Shown piece by piece: positions 15,834 through 25,893 of a stretch of 64,000 bases of DNA; the first letter of the stretch is position 1; every line of letters begins with the position of its first letter. The position numbers and the translations under genes were made by a program. Source of the stretch: Rhodoferax sp. (lineage in GTDB: Bacteria; Pseudomonadota; Gammaproteobacteria; Burkholderiales; Burkholderiaceae_C); the NCBI RefSeq assembly GCF_013297935.1, contig NZ_JAAFIX010000004.1, positions 62,001 to 126,000 of the forward strand. Reading direction: 5' to 3'. The notes beneath the pieces are model-generated. The model did no database searches, was not told the origin of the DNA, and saw only the letters and a program-made list of their open reading frames with translations.

Positions 15834-17330
15834 ATGAACACCACCACCAACTCCCTCGTCCAGAAGCTCTGGAACTATTGCAACGTGCTGCGCGACGACG
15901 GCATGAGCTATGGCGACTATGTGGAGCAGCTCACCTACCTGCTGTTTCTCAAGATGGCCGACGAGCGCAGCGCGCCGCCCTACAACCAAAGCAGCATCGT
16001 GCCCGCCGCCTACGCCTGGCCCACGCTGCTGGCCAAAGACGGCGACGAGCTGTTTGACCACTACCGCCACCTGCTGGAGAAGCTGGGCCAGGAGAAAGGC
16101 ACGCTGGGCCTGATTTTCGGCAAGGCACAAAACAAGTTTCAAGACCCGGCCAAGCTGCGCCGCGTGATTGTCGATTTGATAGACGCCGAGACTTGGACGG
16201 TGCTGGGTGCGGACGTGAAGGGAGATGCCTATGAGGGCCTGCTGGAGAAGAACGCGCAAGACACCAAGAGCGGTGCGGGCCAATACTTCACGCCCCGCGC
16301 GCTCATCCAAGCCATGGTGGACTGCATGGCCCCGCAGCCGGGTGAGCGCATTACCGACCCGGCCTGCGGCACGGGCGGCTTTTTATTCACCGCGCACAAC
16401 TTTATTACCAGCCATAACAAGAGCCTCACGCGTGACCATCTCAAGCACCTGAAAGAAAAAGCCTTCACCGGCTACGAGCTGGTGCAGGCCACCGCACGGG
16501 TGTGCGCCATGAACATGATGCTGCACGGCATTGGGTCTGAGAAGCAGGTGCCTGTGGTGGTGGGCGACGCGCTGGCCGCTGACCCCGGCGAGCGCTTTGA
16601 AGTGGTGCTGGCCAACCCGCCGTTTGGCAAGAAGAGCAGCACCGTCATCGTGGGCGAAGACGGCCGCACCAGCACCGAGAAAGACACCATCGAGCGCGAC
16701 GACTTTTGGGCCACCACCAGCAACAAGCAGCTCAACTTTGTGCAGCACATCAAAACACTGCTCGCCACCCATGGCCGTGCAGCGGTGGTGTTGCCGGACA
16801 ACGTGCTGTTTGAAGGCGGTGCGGGCGAGACCATTCGCAAAAAACTGCTGCACGAGTGCGATGTGCACACGCTCTTACGCCTGCCTACCGGTTTGTTCTA
16901 CGCGCAGGGCGTCAAGGCCAATGTGGTGTTTTTTGAAAAGAAGGGCGCGTCTGAGACGCCGTGGACCAAGCAGCTGTGGATTTACGACTTGCGTACCAAC
17001 AAGCACTTCACGCTCAAGACCAACCCGCTCTCGCGAGCGGACCTCGATGAGTTTGTAGACCTGTACCGGGTTGGCAACCGGCACCAGCGTCAGGACACAT
17101 GGTCAACCGAGAACCCGGACGGCCGCTGGCGCGCCTACAGCTATGACGAGCTGGTGGCCCGTGACAAGACTAGCCTGGACATCTTCTGGCTCAAAGATGA
17201 TTCATTGGCCGACAGTGACAACCTGCCCGCACCCGGCGTGATTGCGCTGGAAATTGTGGAAGACCTGCAAGCCGCGCTGGAGCAGTTCAAACTGATTGCG
17301 GCAGACATGACCGAAGGCGCTATTGAGTAA
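15834..17330 (+). CDS. hsdM: type I restriction-modification DNA methyltransferase HsdM
   Basis: 498 residues. The N-terminal helical HsdM_N domain (about 1-150: LVQKLWNYCNVLRDDGMSYGDYVEQLTYLLFLKM) is followed by the N6-adenine methyltransferase fold. QYFTPRALIQAMV and SAM motif I DPACGTGGFLF are present, with catalytic motif IV NPPFGKK. ATG 15834 is chosen because it starts the domain; earlier codons lie inside the nucleotidyltransferase gene. With two copies of HsdM and one HsdS it forms the modification methylase. Highly GC-rich like the chromosome, unlike the cargo genes upstream. Confidence 0.95.
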   Translation: MNTTTNSLVQKLWNYCNVLRDDGMSYGDYVEQLTYLLFLKMADERSAPPYNQSSIVPAAYAWPTLLAKDGDELFDHYRHLLEKLGQEKGTLGLIFGKAQNKFQDPAKLRRVIVDLIDAETWTVLGADVKGDAYEGLLEKNAQDTKSGAGQYFTPRALIQAMVDCMAPQPGERITDPACGTGGFLFTAHNFITSHNKSLTRDHLKHLKEKAFTGYELVQATARVCAMNMMLHGIGSEKQVPVVVGDALAADPGERFEVVLANPPFGKKSSTVIVGEDGRTSTEKDTIERDDFWATTSNKQLNFVQHIKTLLATHGRAAVVLPDNVLFEGGAGETIRKKLLHECDVHTLLRLPTGLFYAQGVKANVVFFEKKGASETPWTKQLWIYDLRTNKHFTLKTNPLSRADLDEFVDLYRVGNRHQRQDTWSTENPDGRWRAYSYDELVARDKTSLDIFWLKDDSLADSDNLPAPGVIALEIVEDLQAALEQFKLIAADMTEGAIE

Positions 17331-17336
17331 AACACC

Positions 17337-18389
17337 ATGAAAACCTTTTTCAACCACCTCCACGCCCAGCACCAGGGCAAAGTCGAAATGTTCCGCGGCG
17401 CGCTGGTGCCGTGCTTTGAGGTGCCGGCCCGAGCCGACCATGTGTTGGCCGAACTGCAGCGCCGCCCTCTGGGTGCGGTGCTGGAGCCGCAAGCCTTTGG
17501 CGAGGCGGCGCTCACCGCCATCCACAGCCCGCGCTACCTGCGCTTTTTGGCTAGCGCCTGGGACCAGTGGGTGGCGCTGGACGCGGCCAACGCGGACAAG
17601 GACATCCTGCCCTCGGTGTGGCCCACGCGCACCTTCCGCACCGACATCGAGCCCGACAACTTTGCCGCCAAGATGGGCTTGTATTCCTATGACGCAGGCA
17701 CGCCTTTCACCAGCGGCACCTGGGTGGCTGCGCGCGCCGGGGCTGACTGCGCCTTGAGTGCGGCGCAAGCCGTGCTAGCAGGAGACCGCGCCGCCTTTGC
17801 CCTGAGTCGCCCGCCCGGCCACCATGCGGGGGCCGACTTTTTTGGCGGCTACTGTTTCTTGAACAACGCAGCCTTGGCCGCCCAACATCTGCTGGACCAG
17901 GGTGAAGGGGCGGGCATCAAAAAAGTGGCGGTGCTGGACGTGGACTACCACCACGGCAACGGCACCCAAGCCATCTTTTACGACCGGCCCGATGTGTACT
18001 TCGCCAGCATCCACGGCGACCCGCGCACCGAGTACCCGTTCTATCTGGGCCATGCAGATGAAACTGGCTCCGGCGCTGGATGGGGTGCCAACCTCAACCT
18101 GCCGCTGCCGCGTGGCACCGACTACGCCACCTGGGCCCAAGCCTTGGAAACGGCGTTGGCGGGCATCGAAAAGTTCGGCGCAGACGCGCTGGTCGTGTCG
18201 CTGGGCATGGACACGTTTGAAGGCGATCCGATTTCGGGCTTCAAGCTCAAGTCAGGCGACTACCTGCGAATCGGCGAGCGCCTGGCCAAGGCCGGCTTGC
18301 CCACCGTGTTTATCTTTGAGGGCGGCTACGCTGTCGAAGAGGTGGGCATCAATGCGGTCAACGTGTTGCAAGGCTTTACGAACCCGTAA
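17337..18389 (+). CDS. histone deacetylase family protein (acetylpolyamine amidohydrolase-like)
   Basis: 350 residues, complete arginase/deacetylase fold. Active-site features: RPPGHHAG (catalytic His pair), DVDYHHGNGTQ (zinc-binding Asp and His), GMDTFEGDP (third zinc ligand Asp) and FEGGYAVEEVG near the end. These zinc hydrolases remove acetyl groups from acetylated polyamines or lysine; substrate cannot be told from sequence. ATG lies six bases after hsdM, so it is probably transcribed with the restriction locus, though it may simply be the chromosomal neighbour of the insertion. Confidence 0.9.
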   Translation: MKTFFNHLHAQHQGKVEMFRGALVPCFEVPARADHVLAELQRRPLGAVLEPQAFGEAALTAIHSPRYLRFLASAWDQWVALDAANADKDILPSVWPTRTFRTDIEPDNFAAKMGLYSYDAGTPFTSGTWVAARAGADCALSAAQAVLAGDRAAFALSRPPGHHAGADFFGGYCFLNNAALAAQHLLDQGEGAGIKKVAVLDVDYHHGNGTQAIFYDRPDVYFASIHGDPRTEYPFYLGHADETGSGAGWGANLNLPLPRGTDYATWAQALETALAGIEKFGADALVVSLGMDTFEGDPISGFKLKSGDYLRIGERLAKAGLPTVFIFEGGYAVEEVGINAVNVLQGFTNP

Positions 18390-18430
18390 CATCCGCCCGC
18401 CGGAAACCCCGCCCCGTAGCGGCTAAGCTC

Positions 18431-19159
18431 ATGTTTATGACGACATTTATTCAATTTTGCAGCCCCGAGTGGCTTCAGCGTTGCCTGCGGGCCACCGTGT
18501 TGGCGGTTGCCGCGGCGGTGGCGGTACCCGCCCTCGTGCAAGCCCAAGGCGTTACCGCCACGCTGGACAACGCCGCCTCCACCGAGCGCCTGATTGCCGA
18601 GTTCGGTGGCTGGATCGGCAACCACCACGACGCCGACCAACTCATCACCACCCTGCGCAGTGGCAGGCCCACCGCCACCGCCGGTGCGGCCAGCCGCGAG
18701 CCGGCCACCGGTGCGCTGGGGTATGGCGAGGTGCGCCTAGCGCTCAAGCTCGCACAGGGTGCTTTGGCACAGCAAGGGGTCGCGTACCCCGATGCGGCGC
18801 AACTACAAGCGGCTTTGCATGGTGGCGTGCTACATACCGCCCAAGGTGAGCAGACCCTGGAGGGCGTGCTCCCCCTAAAAGCGCAGGGCACCGGCTGGGC
18901 CACCATGGCGGACCGCTACGGGCTGACCACCGAAGACATGCTGCCCCCGCCGGGTAAGCCAGTCGTCGTCAAGCGACTGATGGAGCCCTCTGCCAAGGCA
19001 AAGGCCAAAGCGGGTGCCAAAGGGAAAGCGAAAACCAGCGCCAAGGCAAAGTCCTCCCCCAAGGGCAAAGCCGGAGCCAAGTCCGGCGTCAAGAAAGCCA
19101 CTGGTAAAGCGACCAAGGCGGCATCCAGCAAGGCCAAACCTGCAGCTGCCAAAAAGTAG
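18431..19159 (+). CDS. secreted hypothetical protein with histone H1-like Lys/Ala tail
   Basis: 242 residues. A hydrophobic signal region ends at ALVQAQG (about residue 38). The middle domain (about 40-180) contains TERLIAEFGGWIGN and LGYGEVRLALKLAQGAL, the latter similar to short domains seen in other betaproteobacterial exported proteins of unknown role. The last ~55 residues are almost entirely Lys, Ala, Gly and Ser (AKAKAKAG, KAKTSAKAK), as in histone H1-like tails. A basic tail on an exported protein could bind anionic polymers; that is inference. Confidence 0.65.
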   Translation: MFMTTFIQFCSPEWLQRCLRATVLAVAAAVAVPALVQAQGVTATLDNAASTERLIAEFGGWIGNHHDADQLITTLRSGRPTATAGAASREPATGALGYGEVRLALKLAQGALAQQGVAYPDAAQLQAALHGGVLHTAQGEQTLEGVLPLKAQGTGWATMADRYGLTTEDMLPPPGKPVVVKRLMEPSAKAKAKAGAKGKAKTSAKAKSSPKGKAGAKSGVKKATGKATKAASSKAKPAAAKK

Positions 19160-19169
19160 GCAGGCAGCC

Positions 19170-20366
19170 TCAGTCCACTGTGGGGCGGGTGCGCAGCAAT
19201 GCCGCCAAGCCGATGGCGGCTACCAGCATGAGTACCACCGGGAACAGCGTGGTGGCTGACCACTCGATCAGCGCCCCGCTGACGCCTGATGCCACCAGCC
19301 CACCCAAGGTGTAGTTCAGTACCAGCACTGCGGTGCTGTTGACCAGCGCGTTGCCTTTCTCACGGGCGCCTATGTCGGTCATGCACAGGGTGTAAAGCGC
19401 GCTGCCTGCAGCGCCCAGCAAAAACACCACCGGCCAGACCAGCCAGGGTGCTTGCTGGACCGCTAGAAGAGCAGCCGCGCACACTAGGGCCATGCCGGTG
19501 ATGCCACGCATCAGCATGCGCCGGCCCCGGGCCGGTTGGGCAAAGCGGTCTGCCACCATGCCCACCGGAATAGCGATCAGCGTGCTGCCGGCTCCGCTCA
19601 CCGAAATCATGAGCGCCGCCGCACTGGCCCCCATGCCCAGTGTGAGACCGTAGAGCGGGAGGATGGACGCTAGGCCCAGCTCAAAAAAGCCGCCGATAAA
19701 GCCCGCCAGCATCAGGATAGGGTGCTGCTGCACTGCCAGCCATAGACCGCGCGGCCCGAGGTGTGCAGTGTCAGGCTCTTGCGGTGGGGCGATGGCCGGA
19801 ATGAACGCCGTCCACAGCAAGCCCGCACTCAGCAACCCGATCACCCAGGCAAGCGCCGTGCGCCCTTCGCTGCCAGCCCAGGCCAGTAGGGTCGGGCCGA
19901 TCACAAAGGTCATGCCCACCATGGTGGCGTACATGCCCATGGTGCGCCCCAGCCGCTCGGGCGGCGAAAACTCGGCAATATAGGCCTCCGCCAGCACCCA
20001 GCGCAGCCCTCCGGCAATGCCCGCCAGCAACTCCAGCGCAAACCAGAGCCCCAAGTGGTCCGTAGTCAGAAAACCAATGGCTGCAAGCAGTGGCATACCA
20101 GACGCAAACCACATGGTTTGCCGCCGCCCCCACCGCTGGGTGAGTGCCGAGGCAAACGGCGTCACTATAAAAATACCCAGCCAGGTGGTGGCCGCAAACA
20201 GGCCGGCCAAGGTGGTGGACACCTCGCGCTCCTTGAGCAGCACCAGCATCAACGGCGAGAGCATGAACACGCCCGAGAGCTGAAACAGCGTCGAGCCAAA
20301 CACCGCCAGCAGCCCCATGGCGGGGCTGCGCCGGGCAGCCGGTGCGGGGGCGTGCGGCTCAGCCAT
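19170..20366 (-). CDS. MFS transporter
   Basis: 398 residues with twelve hydrophobic helices and the MFS loop motif between TM2 and TM3 (ALTQRWGRRQTMW). It belongs to the major facilitator drug/sugar-type importers and exporters; substrate unknown. The ATG at 20366 overlaps the stop of the upstream HAD gene by eight bases (ATGGCTGA), implying coupling; a longer frame back to 20417 lies within that gene. Confidence 0.87.
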   Translation of the reverse strand: MAEPHAPAPAARRSPAMGLLAVFGSTLFQLSGVFMLSPLMLVLLKEREVSTTLAGLFAATTWLGIFIVTPFASALTQRWGRRQTMWFASGMPLLAAIGFLTTDHLGLWFALELLAGIAGGLRWVLAEAYIAEFSPPERLGRTMGMYATMVGMTFVIGPTLLAWAGSEGRTALAWVIGLLSAGLLWTAFIPAIAPPQEPDTAHLGPRGLWLAVQQHPILMLAGFIGGFFELGLASILPLYGLTLGMGASAAALMISVSGAGSTLIAIPVGMVADRFAQPARGRRMLMRGITGMALVCAAALLAVQQAPWLVWPVVFLLGAAGSALYTLCMTDIGAREKGNALVNSTAVLVLNYTLGGLVASGVSGALIEWSATTLFPVVLMLVAAIGLAALLRTRPTVD

Positions 20367-21222
20367 GGTGCTGTGCGGCCAGCAGAGCCCGCGCCACCTC
20401 GGCAAAACCCGCGCCACGGGCGGAGGGCGTCACGTAGGCCGGCAGGTGGGTCAGCTGCGGTGCAAACCGCGCAATATTGGCCACCCCGATGCTCTGGGGC
20501 AGGTGCTGGAACATGACTTGGTCATTGCCCGAGTCGCCTACAAACGCCCAGTGGTCCGCCTCGGCCGCCAGATCACGGCCCAGCAGCTCGCGGACGATCC
20601 AGCAGGCGCCGGTCCACTTATTGAAGTCCCCAAAGCAGCCGTGGATGTGGATGCTGCTCACAGTGGTCTGCATGCCGTGGCTTTGTAGCAGGGCCAGCAC
20701 ACGGTGCACTGTTTCGGGCGGGTGCTGTGCGAACTCCGCGTAGTCAAACGCGAGGTCGGTTTCGCGGCCCGCGCTGTCGCGACTGAGCTCCACGCCGGGC
20801 ACCTCTGCCACCACCTGCGCGGCAATGGCGTGCATGCGGGCTTGGTTGGCGGTGCGCTCGGCGGCCGTCTGTTGGTATCTTTTTGATAGCGCCTTGCGCA
20901 TATTCTGCGTGGGCTGGAGGCCTATTGGGCTTGAATTTGCTTCGCCGGAGCAGTCGGGCGCAAACGCCACCGCACCGTTCTCGGCCACCATGGCGTCCAC
21001 CGGCCAGGCAGACCCAAGAGTGCCCGCCACGAAGGGCTCGCACCAGCCGATGGGCCGCCCGGTGATGGGTATCACCGTAAGCCCGGCCGCCTTCAAGTCC
21101 CCCAGCGCCTGTAGCGCCTCGGGGGCAATGTGGCCCTCGTGCGTCAGGGTGTCATCGATATCGGTGAAGACGCCGGTGATGCGGCGGCGGGCCTCGGCGG
21201 GCCAATCTGCCAAGGGTTTCAC
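20359..21222 (-). CDS. HAD-superfamily (type IIB) phosphatase with repeat-derived insertion
   Basis: 287 residues. HAD motif I VFTDIDDTLTHEG (Asp nucleophile), motif II ITGRP, and motif IV FVGDSGNDQVMF with FNKWTG upstream define a Cof/mannosyl-3-phosphoglycerate-phosphatase-like enzyme. Residues about 95-117 (SSPIGLQPTQNMRKALSKRY) are encoded by an antisense copy of the dispersed repeat and lie in the cap region, between the conserved VAENGAV and the AERTANQARM helix. Substrate unknown. Upstream it is adjacent to prfC in the same direction, downstream it overlaps the MFS gene. Confidence 0.82.
   Translation of the reverse strand: MKPLADWPAEARRRITGVFTDIDDTLTHEGHIAPEALQALGDLKAAGLTVIPITGRPIGWCEPFVAGTLGSAWPVDAMVAENGAVAFAPDCSGEANSSPIGLQPTQNMRKALSKRYQQTAAERTANQARMHAIAAQVVAEVPGVELSRDSAGRETDLAFDYAEFAQHPPETVHRVLALLQSHGMQTTVSSIHIHGCFGDFNKWTGACWIVRELLGRDLAAEADHWAFVGDSGNDQVMFQHLPQSIGVANIARFAPQLTHLPAYVTPSARGAGFAEVARALLAAQHHG
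20875..20938 (+). repeat. dispersed Comamonadaceae repeat (copy 4) inside the HAD phosphatase gene
   Basis: TATCTTTTTGATAGCGCC, TTGCGCATATTC, GGGCTGGAGGCCTATTGGGC, TTGAATTT: nearly the full-length consensus, on the strand opposite to the gene. The gene reads through it without a stop or frameshift. Confidence 0.85.
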
Positions 21223-21226
21223 GGGT

Positions 21227-22858
21227 CTACCCCGCGTTTTGCAGCGCCAAGCCCGCGTGCTCGCGCAGCGGGTGGAAGTGGATTTTGGGGAAGCGCTCTT
21301 GCGCCAAGCGCACGTCGTACGGGCTGGTGCACAGGTAGGCCAGGGTGTCGGCCGCGTCCCGCGCCATGCGCAGGGGGTAGGCGTTCACAAACTCTTGCAG
21401 CTCTTTGGGCGTGTCGGCGGTAATCCAGCGGGCGCCGGTGTACTGACTGCCTTCGAGGCGGATGTCGGCGTCGTACTCGCCCTTCAGGCGGTGCTGCACC
21501 ACTTCAAATTGCAACTGGCCCACCGCGCCCAGCAGCATGTTGCCGCCCATTTCGGGCTTGAACACCTGGATGGCACCTTCCTCGCCCAGCTGGGCCAGGC
21601 CTTGCTGCAGCTGCTTGGTGCGCAAGGGGTTTTTCAGCACCACGGTCATGAACATTTCGGGTGCAAAAAAGGGCAGGCCGGTGTACATGAGGTTGACGCT
21701 GCCATCGGTAATGGTGTCGCCCAGTTGCACGCCGCCGTGGGTGGTAAAGCCCACGATATCGCCCGCATAGGCCTCTTCCACGGCCTCGCGGCGCTGGCTC
21801 ATGAAGGTCACCACGCTGGTAGGGCGCAGCTCTTTGGCGGTGCGCATGACTTTGAGCTTCATGCCCGGCGTGTACTTGCCAGACGCCATGCGCACGAACG
21901 CAATGCGGTCGCGGTGGTTGGCGTCCATATTGGCCTGGACCTTGAACACCACGCCGCTGAAGGCCTCGTCTTCCGGTTGCACTTCTTTCACCACCGGCTG
22001 GCGGTTCACCATGGTGGTGCTCACGCGTTGCTGCGGAGCGGGAGCGAGGTCGACCAGCGCGTCCAGCACCTCCATCACACCGAAGTTGTTCACCCCGGAG
22101 CCGAAGAACACGGGGGTTTGCTTGCCGGCCAAAAAGGCCTCGTGGTCCCAGGCGGGGCTGGCGCCGGTGGCCAGCTCCATGCTCTCGATGGCGGTGGTCC
22201 ACTCGTGGCCGAAGCGCTGTTGCAGGGAGTCCGCGTCGTTCAGGGGCACGGTGTCGAAGTCTTGCGGGCGGCGCTCGCTGCCGGACTCAAACACGGTCAT
22301 GGCCTGGGTGCGCAAATTGATGATGCCGCCGAACGCCTTGCCCTGGCCCACGGGCCAGGTCATGGGCACGCAGGGCATGCCCAGCTCGCGCTCGATTTCG
22401 TCCAGGATGTCGAGCGGCTCGCGCACTTCGCGGTCCATCTTGTTCACAAAGGTGATGATGGGCGTATCGCGCTGGCGGCACACCTCAATCAAGCGGCGGG
22501 TCTGGGCTTCCACGCCGTTGGCCGCGTCAATCACCATCAGCGCCGAGTCCACGGCGGTCAGCACGCGGTAGGTGTCTTCCGAGAAGTCTTTGTGGCCGGG
22601 AGTGTCGAGCAGGTTGACCACGTGGTCGCGGTACGACATCTGCATCACCGAGGATGCGACCGAGATTCCGCGTTGCTTTTCAATTTCCATCCAGTCACTC
22701 GTGGCGTGGCGACTGGCTTTGCGGGCCTTCACCGAGCCGGCGATCTGGATCGCGCCCGAGAATAGCAAGAGCTTTTCAGTGAGCGTGGTCTTGCCGGCGT
22801 CCGGGTGGGAAATGATCGCAAATGTGCGGCGGCGGCGGGTCTCGGCAAGAAAGGTCAT
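21227..22858 (-). CDS. prfC: peptide chain release factor 3
   Basis: 543 residues, the usual length. GTPase motifs: G1 SHPDAGKTT, G2 region RGISVASSV, G3 DTPGHKDF, G4 NKMDR. Domains II and III typical of RF3 follow (FKVQANMDANHRDRIAFVRM). RF3 recycles RF1/RF2 from the ribosome after termination. The gene stands alone with a four-base gap to the downstream HAD gene and a 135-base divergent promoter region shared with the LacI-type regulator. Confidence 0.95.
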   Translation of the reverse strand: MTFLAETRRRRTFAIISHPDAGKTTLTEKLLLFSGAIQIAGSVKARKASRHATSDWMEIEKQRGISVASSVMQMSYRDHVVNLLDTPGHKDFSEDTYRVLTAVDSALMVIDAANGVEAQTRRLIEVCRQRDTPIITFVNKMDREVREPLDILDEIERELGMPCVPMTWPVGQGKAFGGIINLRTQAMTVFESGSERRPQDFDTVPLNDADSLQQRFGHEWTTAIESMELATGASPAWDHEAFLAGKQTPVFFGSGVNNFGVMEVLDALVDLAPAPQQRVSTTMVNRQPVVKEVQPEDEAFSGVVFKVQANMDANHRDRIAFVRMASGKYTPGMKLKVMRTAKELRPTSVVTFMSQRREAVEEAYAGDIVGFTTHGGVQLGDTITDGSVNLMYTGLPFFAPEMFMTVVLKNPLRTKQLQQGLAQLGEEGAIQVFKPEMGGNMLLGAVGQLQFEVVQHRLKGEYDADIRLEGSQYTGARWITADTPKELQEFVNAYPLRMARDAADTLAYLCTSPYDVRLAQERFPKIHFHPLREHAGLALQNAG

Positions 22859-22993
22859 GAAGGGGGAGGGCTGCAGGCAGCGGCTGAGGCAAAGGGGGGG
22901 ATTTTAGGCTCCCCGGGCGGAGTGCGTCTGCCGTGGCTGAAGCCGCACCCTTAAACTCGCGGCCACAAGAAACCAGTATTCGCGGAGACCAGT

Positions 22994-24007
22994 GTGAGCA
23001 TCAAGCAAATGGCCCAAGCCTTGGGGCTGTCAACTTCCACCGTGAGCCGGGCTCTGAACGGGTATGCCGACGTCAATGCCTTGACCCGCGCGCGCGTCAA
23101 AGAAATGGCGGACACCCTGGGCTACCGTCCCGATGCCGGTGCGCGCCGGCTGGTGCGCGGCAATACCGATGCCATCGGAATCGTGTATTCCGCCGCGGTC
23201 GAAAATCTGGGTAACCCGCAGTTTCTGGACATGGCCGACGGCTTGGGCGAGCGCTTGGAGCGCGAGCACCAGGATTTGTTGCTGGCGGTGGCCAAAAACG
23301 AAACCGAACTCGAAATTTATGAGCGCTTGTTCAGAGGCGGCCGGGTCGACGCGGTCATCGTGCCCAATACCCGGGTCCAGGACCCGCGCGTGGACTTCCT
23401 GCTGGAGAAAAACTACCCCTTTGTAGGCTACGGCCGCACGGCCGACTGCGCGCATTACTCCTGGCTGGACTTTGACAACGATCTCGGCAGCCAACTGGCG
23501 GTGGAGCATTTGCTGGCACTGGGCCACACCCGCATTGCCTATGTGCACGCGCCGCTGGAGCTGAACTTCGCCTTTCAGCGGCACCGGGGTTATGTGTCTG
23601 CTTTGCAGGCTGCGGGTGTGGCCTGCGTGCCGGGGTATTGCATCGGCGGGGTGAATGACCGGCGTAGCGGCTTGGCGGCCGTGGCGCAGGTGTTGGCTCT
23701 GTTCCCCCGGCCCACGGCGGTGCTGGTGGACAACAACCTGGGCGGTGTGGGGCTGATCCGCGGTTTGCTGGACGCGGGCCTGCACGTGGGCAAAGACATT
23801 TCGGTGGTGGTGCACGGGGATATTCCCCAAGACACCTTGCTCACGGGCCTGAATGTCACTACCGTCACCCAGCCCACACCGCAAACCACCGGGATTGCAT
23901 TGGCCGAAATGGTGATGAAGGTGCTGCGCGAACCCGATGGTGGCCCGTATCAACTGCTGCGCCAGCCGGCCTTGCAACTGGGGAGCAGTACCGGCCGCGC
24001 GGAATGA
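22994..24007 (+). CDS. LacI-family transcriptional regulator
   Basis: 337 residues. N-terminal HTH (about 3-23: IKQMAQALGLSTSTVSRALNGY) plus hinge helix region GYRPDAGARRLVRGNT, then a periplasmic-binding-protein-like ligand domain (AIGIVYSAAVENLGNPQFLDMADGLGERL ... GLNVTTVTQP). GTG start at 22994. The ligand is probably a sugar or related carbon compound. No transport or catabolic gene is adjacent; a LacI-type operator-like palindrome does exist 36 kb away upstream of the sugar ABC genes, but no link is demonstrable. Confidence 0.9.
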   Translation: MSIKQMAQALGLSTSTVSRALNGYADVNALTRARVKEMADTLGYRPDAGARRLVRGNTDAIGIVYSAAVENLGNPQFLDMADGLGERLEREHQDLLLAVAKNETELEIYERLFRGGRVDAVIVPNTRVQDPRVDFLLEKNYPFVGYGRTADCAHYSWLDFDNDLGSQLAVEHLLALGHTRIAYVHAPLELNFAFQRHRGYVSALQAAGVACVPGYCIGGVNDRRSGLAAVAQVLALFPRPTAVLVDNNLGGVGLIRGLLDAGLHVGKDISVVVHGDIPQDTLLTGLNVTTVTQPTPQTTGIALAEMVMKVLREPDGGPYQLLRQPALQLGSSTGRAE

Positions 24008-24073
24008 CGGGCCGGACGCCCGATTGCCCCATCAACTTGGTGTGGCAATGGAGTCGTGGTTAAAATCTTGCAT

Positions 24074-24178
24074 TTCCGAGGAGCGTTGCAGCCCGCCATG
24101 TATCTGTACAGATACCGCGAGTGAGGCTCGGAACCCACGGTGCGCCTTGCACCGTGTCTTCACAACGGCGCTCACCCA
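24074..24178 (+). ncRNA. SAH (S-adenosylhomocysteine) riboswitch
   Basis: Located ~80 bases before ahcY. Conserved blocks of the SAH aptamer are present in order: CCGAGGAGCGTTGCAG (24076), then GAGGCTCGG (24123), whose CTCGG pairs with the first CCGAG, and AACGGCGCTCACCC (24164), whose GCGCTC pairs with GAGCG of the first block as the pseudoknot/P2 element. SAH binding is known to turn on expression of ahcY and the methionine-cycle genes downstream. Confidence 0.92.
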
Positions 24179-24258
24179 CTGGAAATGTGTGCGGTGAGTT
24201 GCTTGTCAAATCCCCCGTGTGCGCCAGTGGCAATGCAAATCAACGTTTGGAGCACACC

Positions 24259-25779
<1,521 letters not shown>

Positions 25780-25866
25780 TAGCACCCCCGAGGTGCCTTG
25801 GGCGCCTCCCTCTCAAGGGGGTGACTCCAGCCGTCCGGCGAAGCCGGTCCCGCGGTGTCTCTGGCT
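25780..25866 (+). repeat. second dispersed repeat family (CCCCC...GGGGG plus CCGGCGAAGCCGG)
   Basis: Begins CACCCCCGAGGTGCC and has the complementary AAGGGGGTG 25 bases on, then CCGTCCGGCGAAGCCGG and CGCGGTGTCTCTGG. This composite of two hairpins resembles an intergenic repeat common in Comamonadaceae chromosomes (recalled, not searched). Here it sits between ahcY and tlyA and may act as an intra-operon attenuator or RNA-stability element. Confidence 0.65.
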
Positions 25867-25893
25867 TTAAGGGGCTGATAACTTTGGAAAACG

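Noticed and set aside
20825..22765. 646-codon plus-strand open frame
   Set aside because: Antisense to prfC and the HAD gene, both of which show full catalytic motifs; shadow of high GC.
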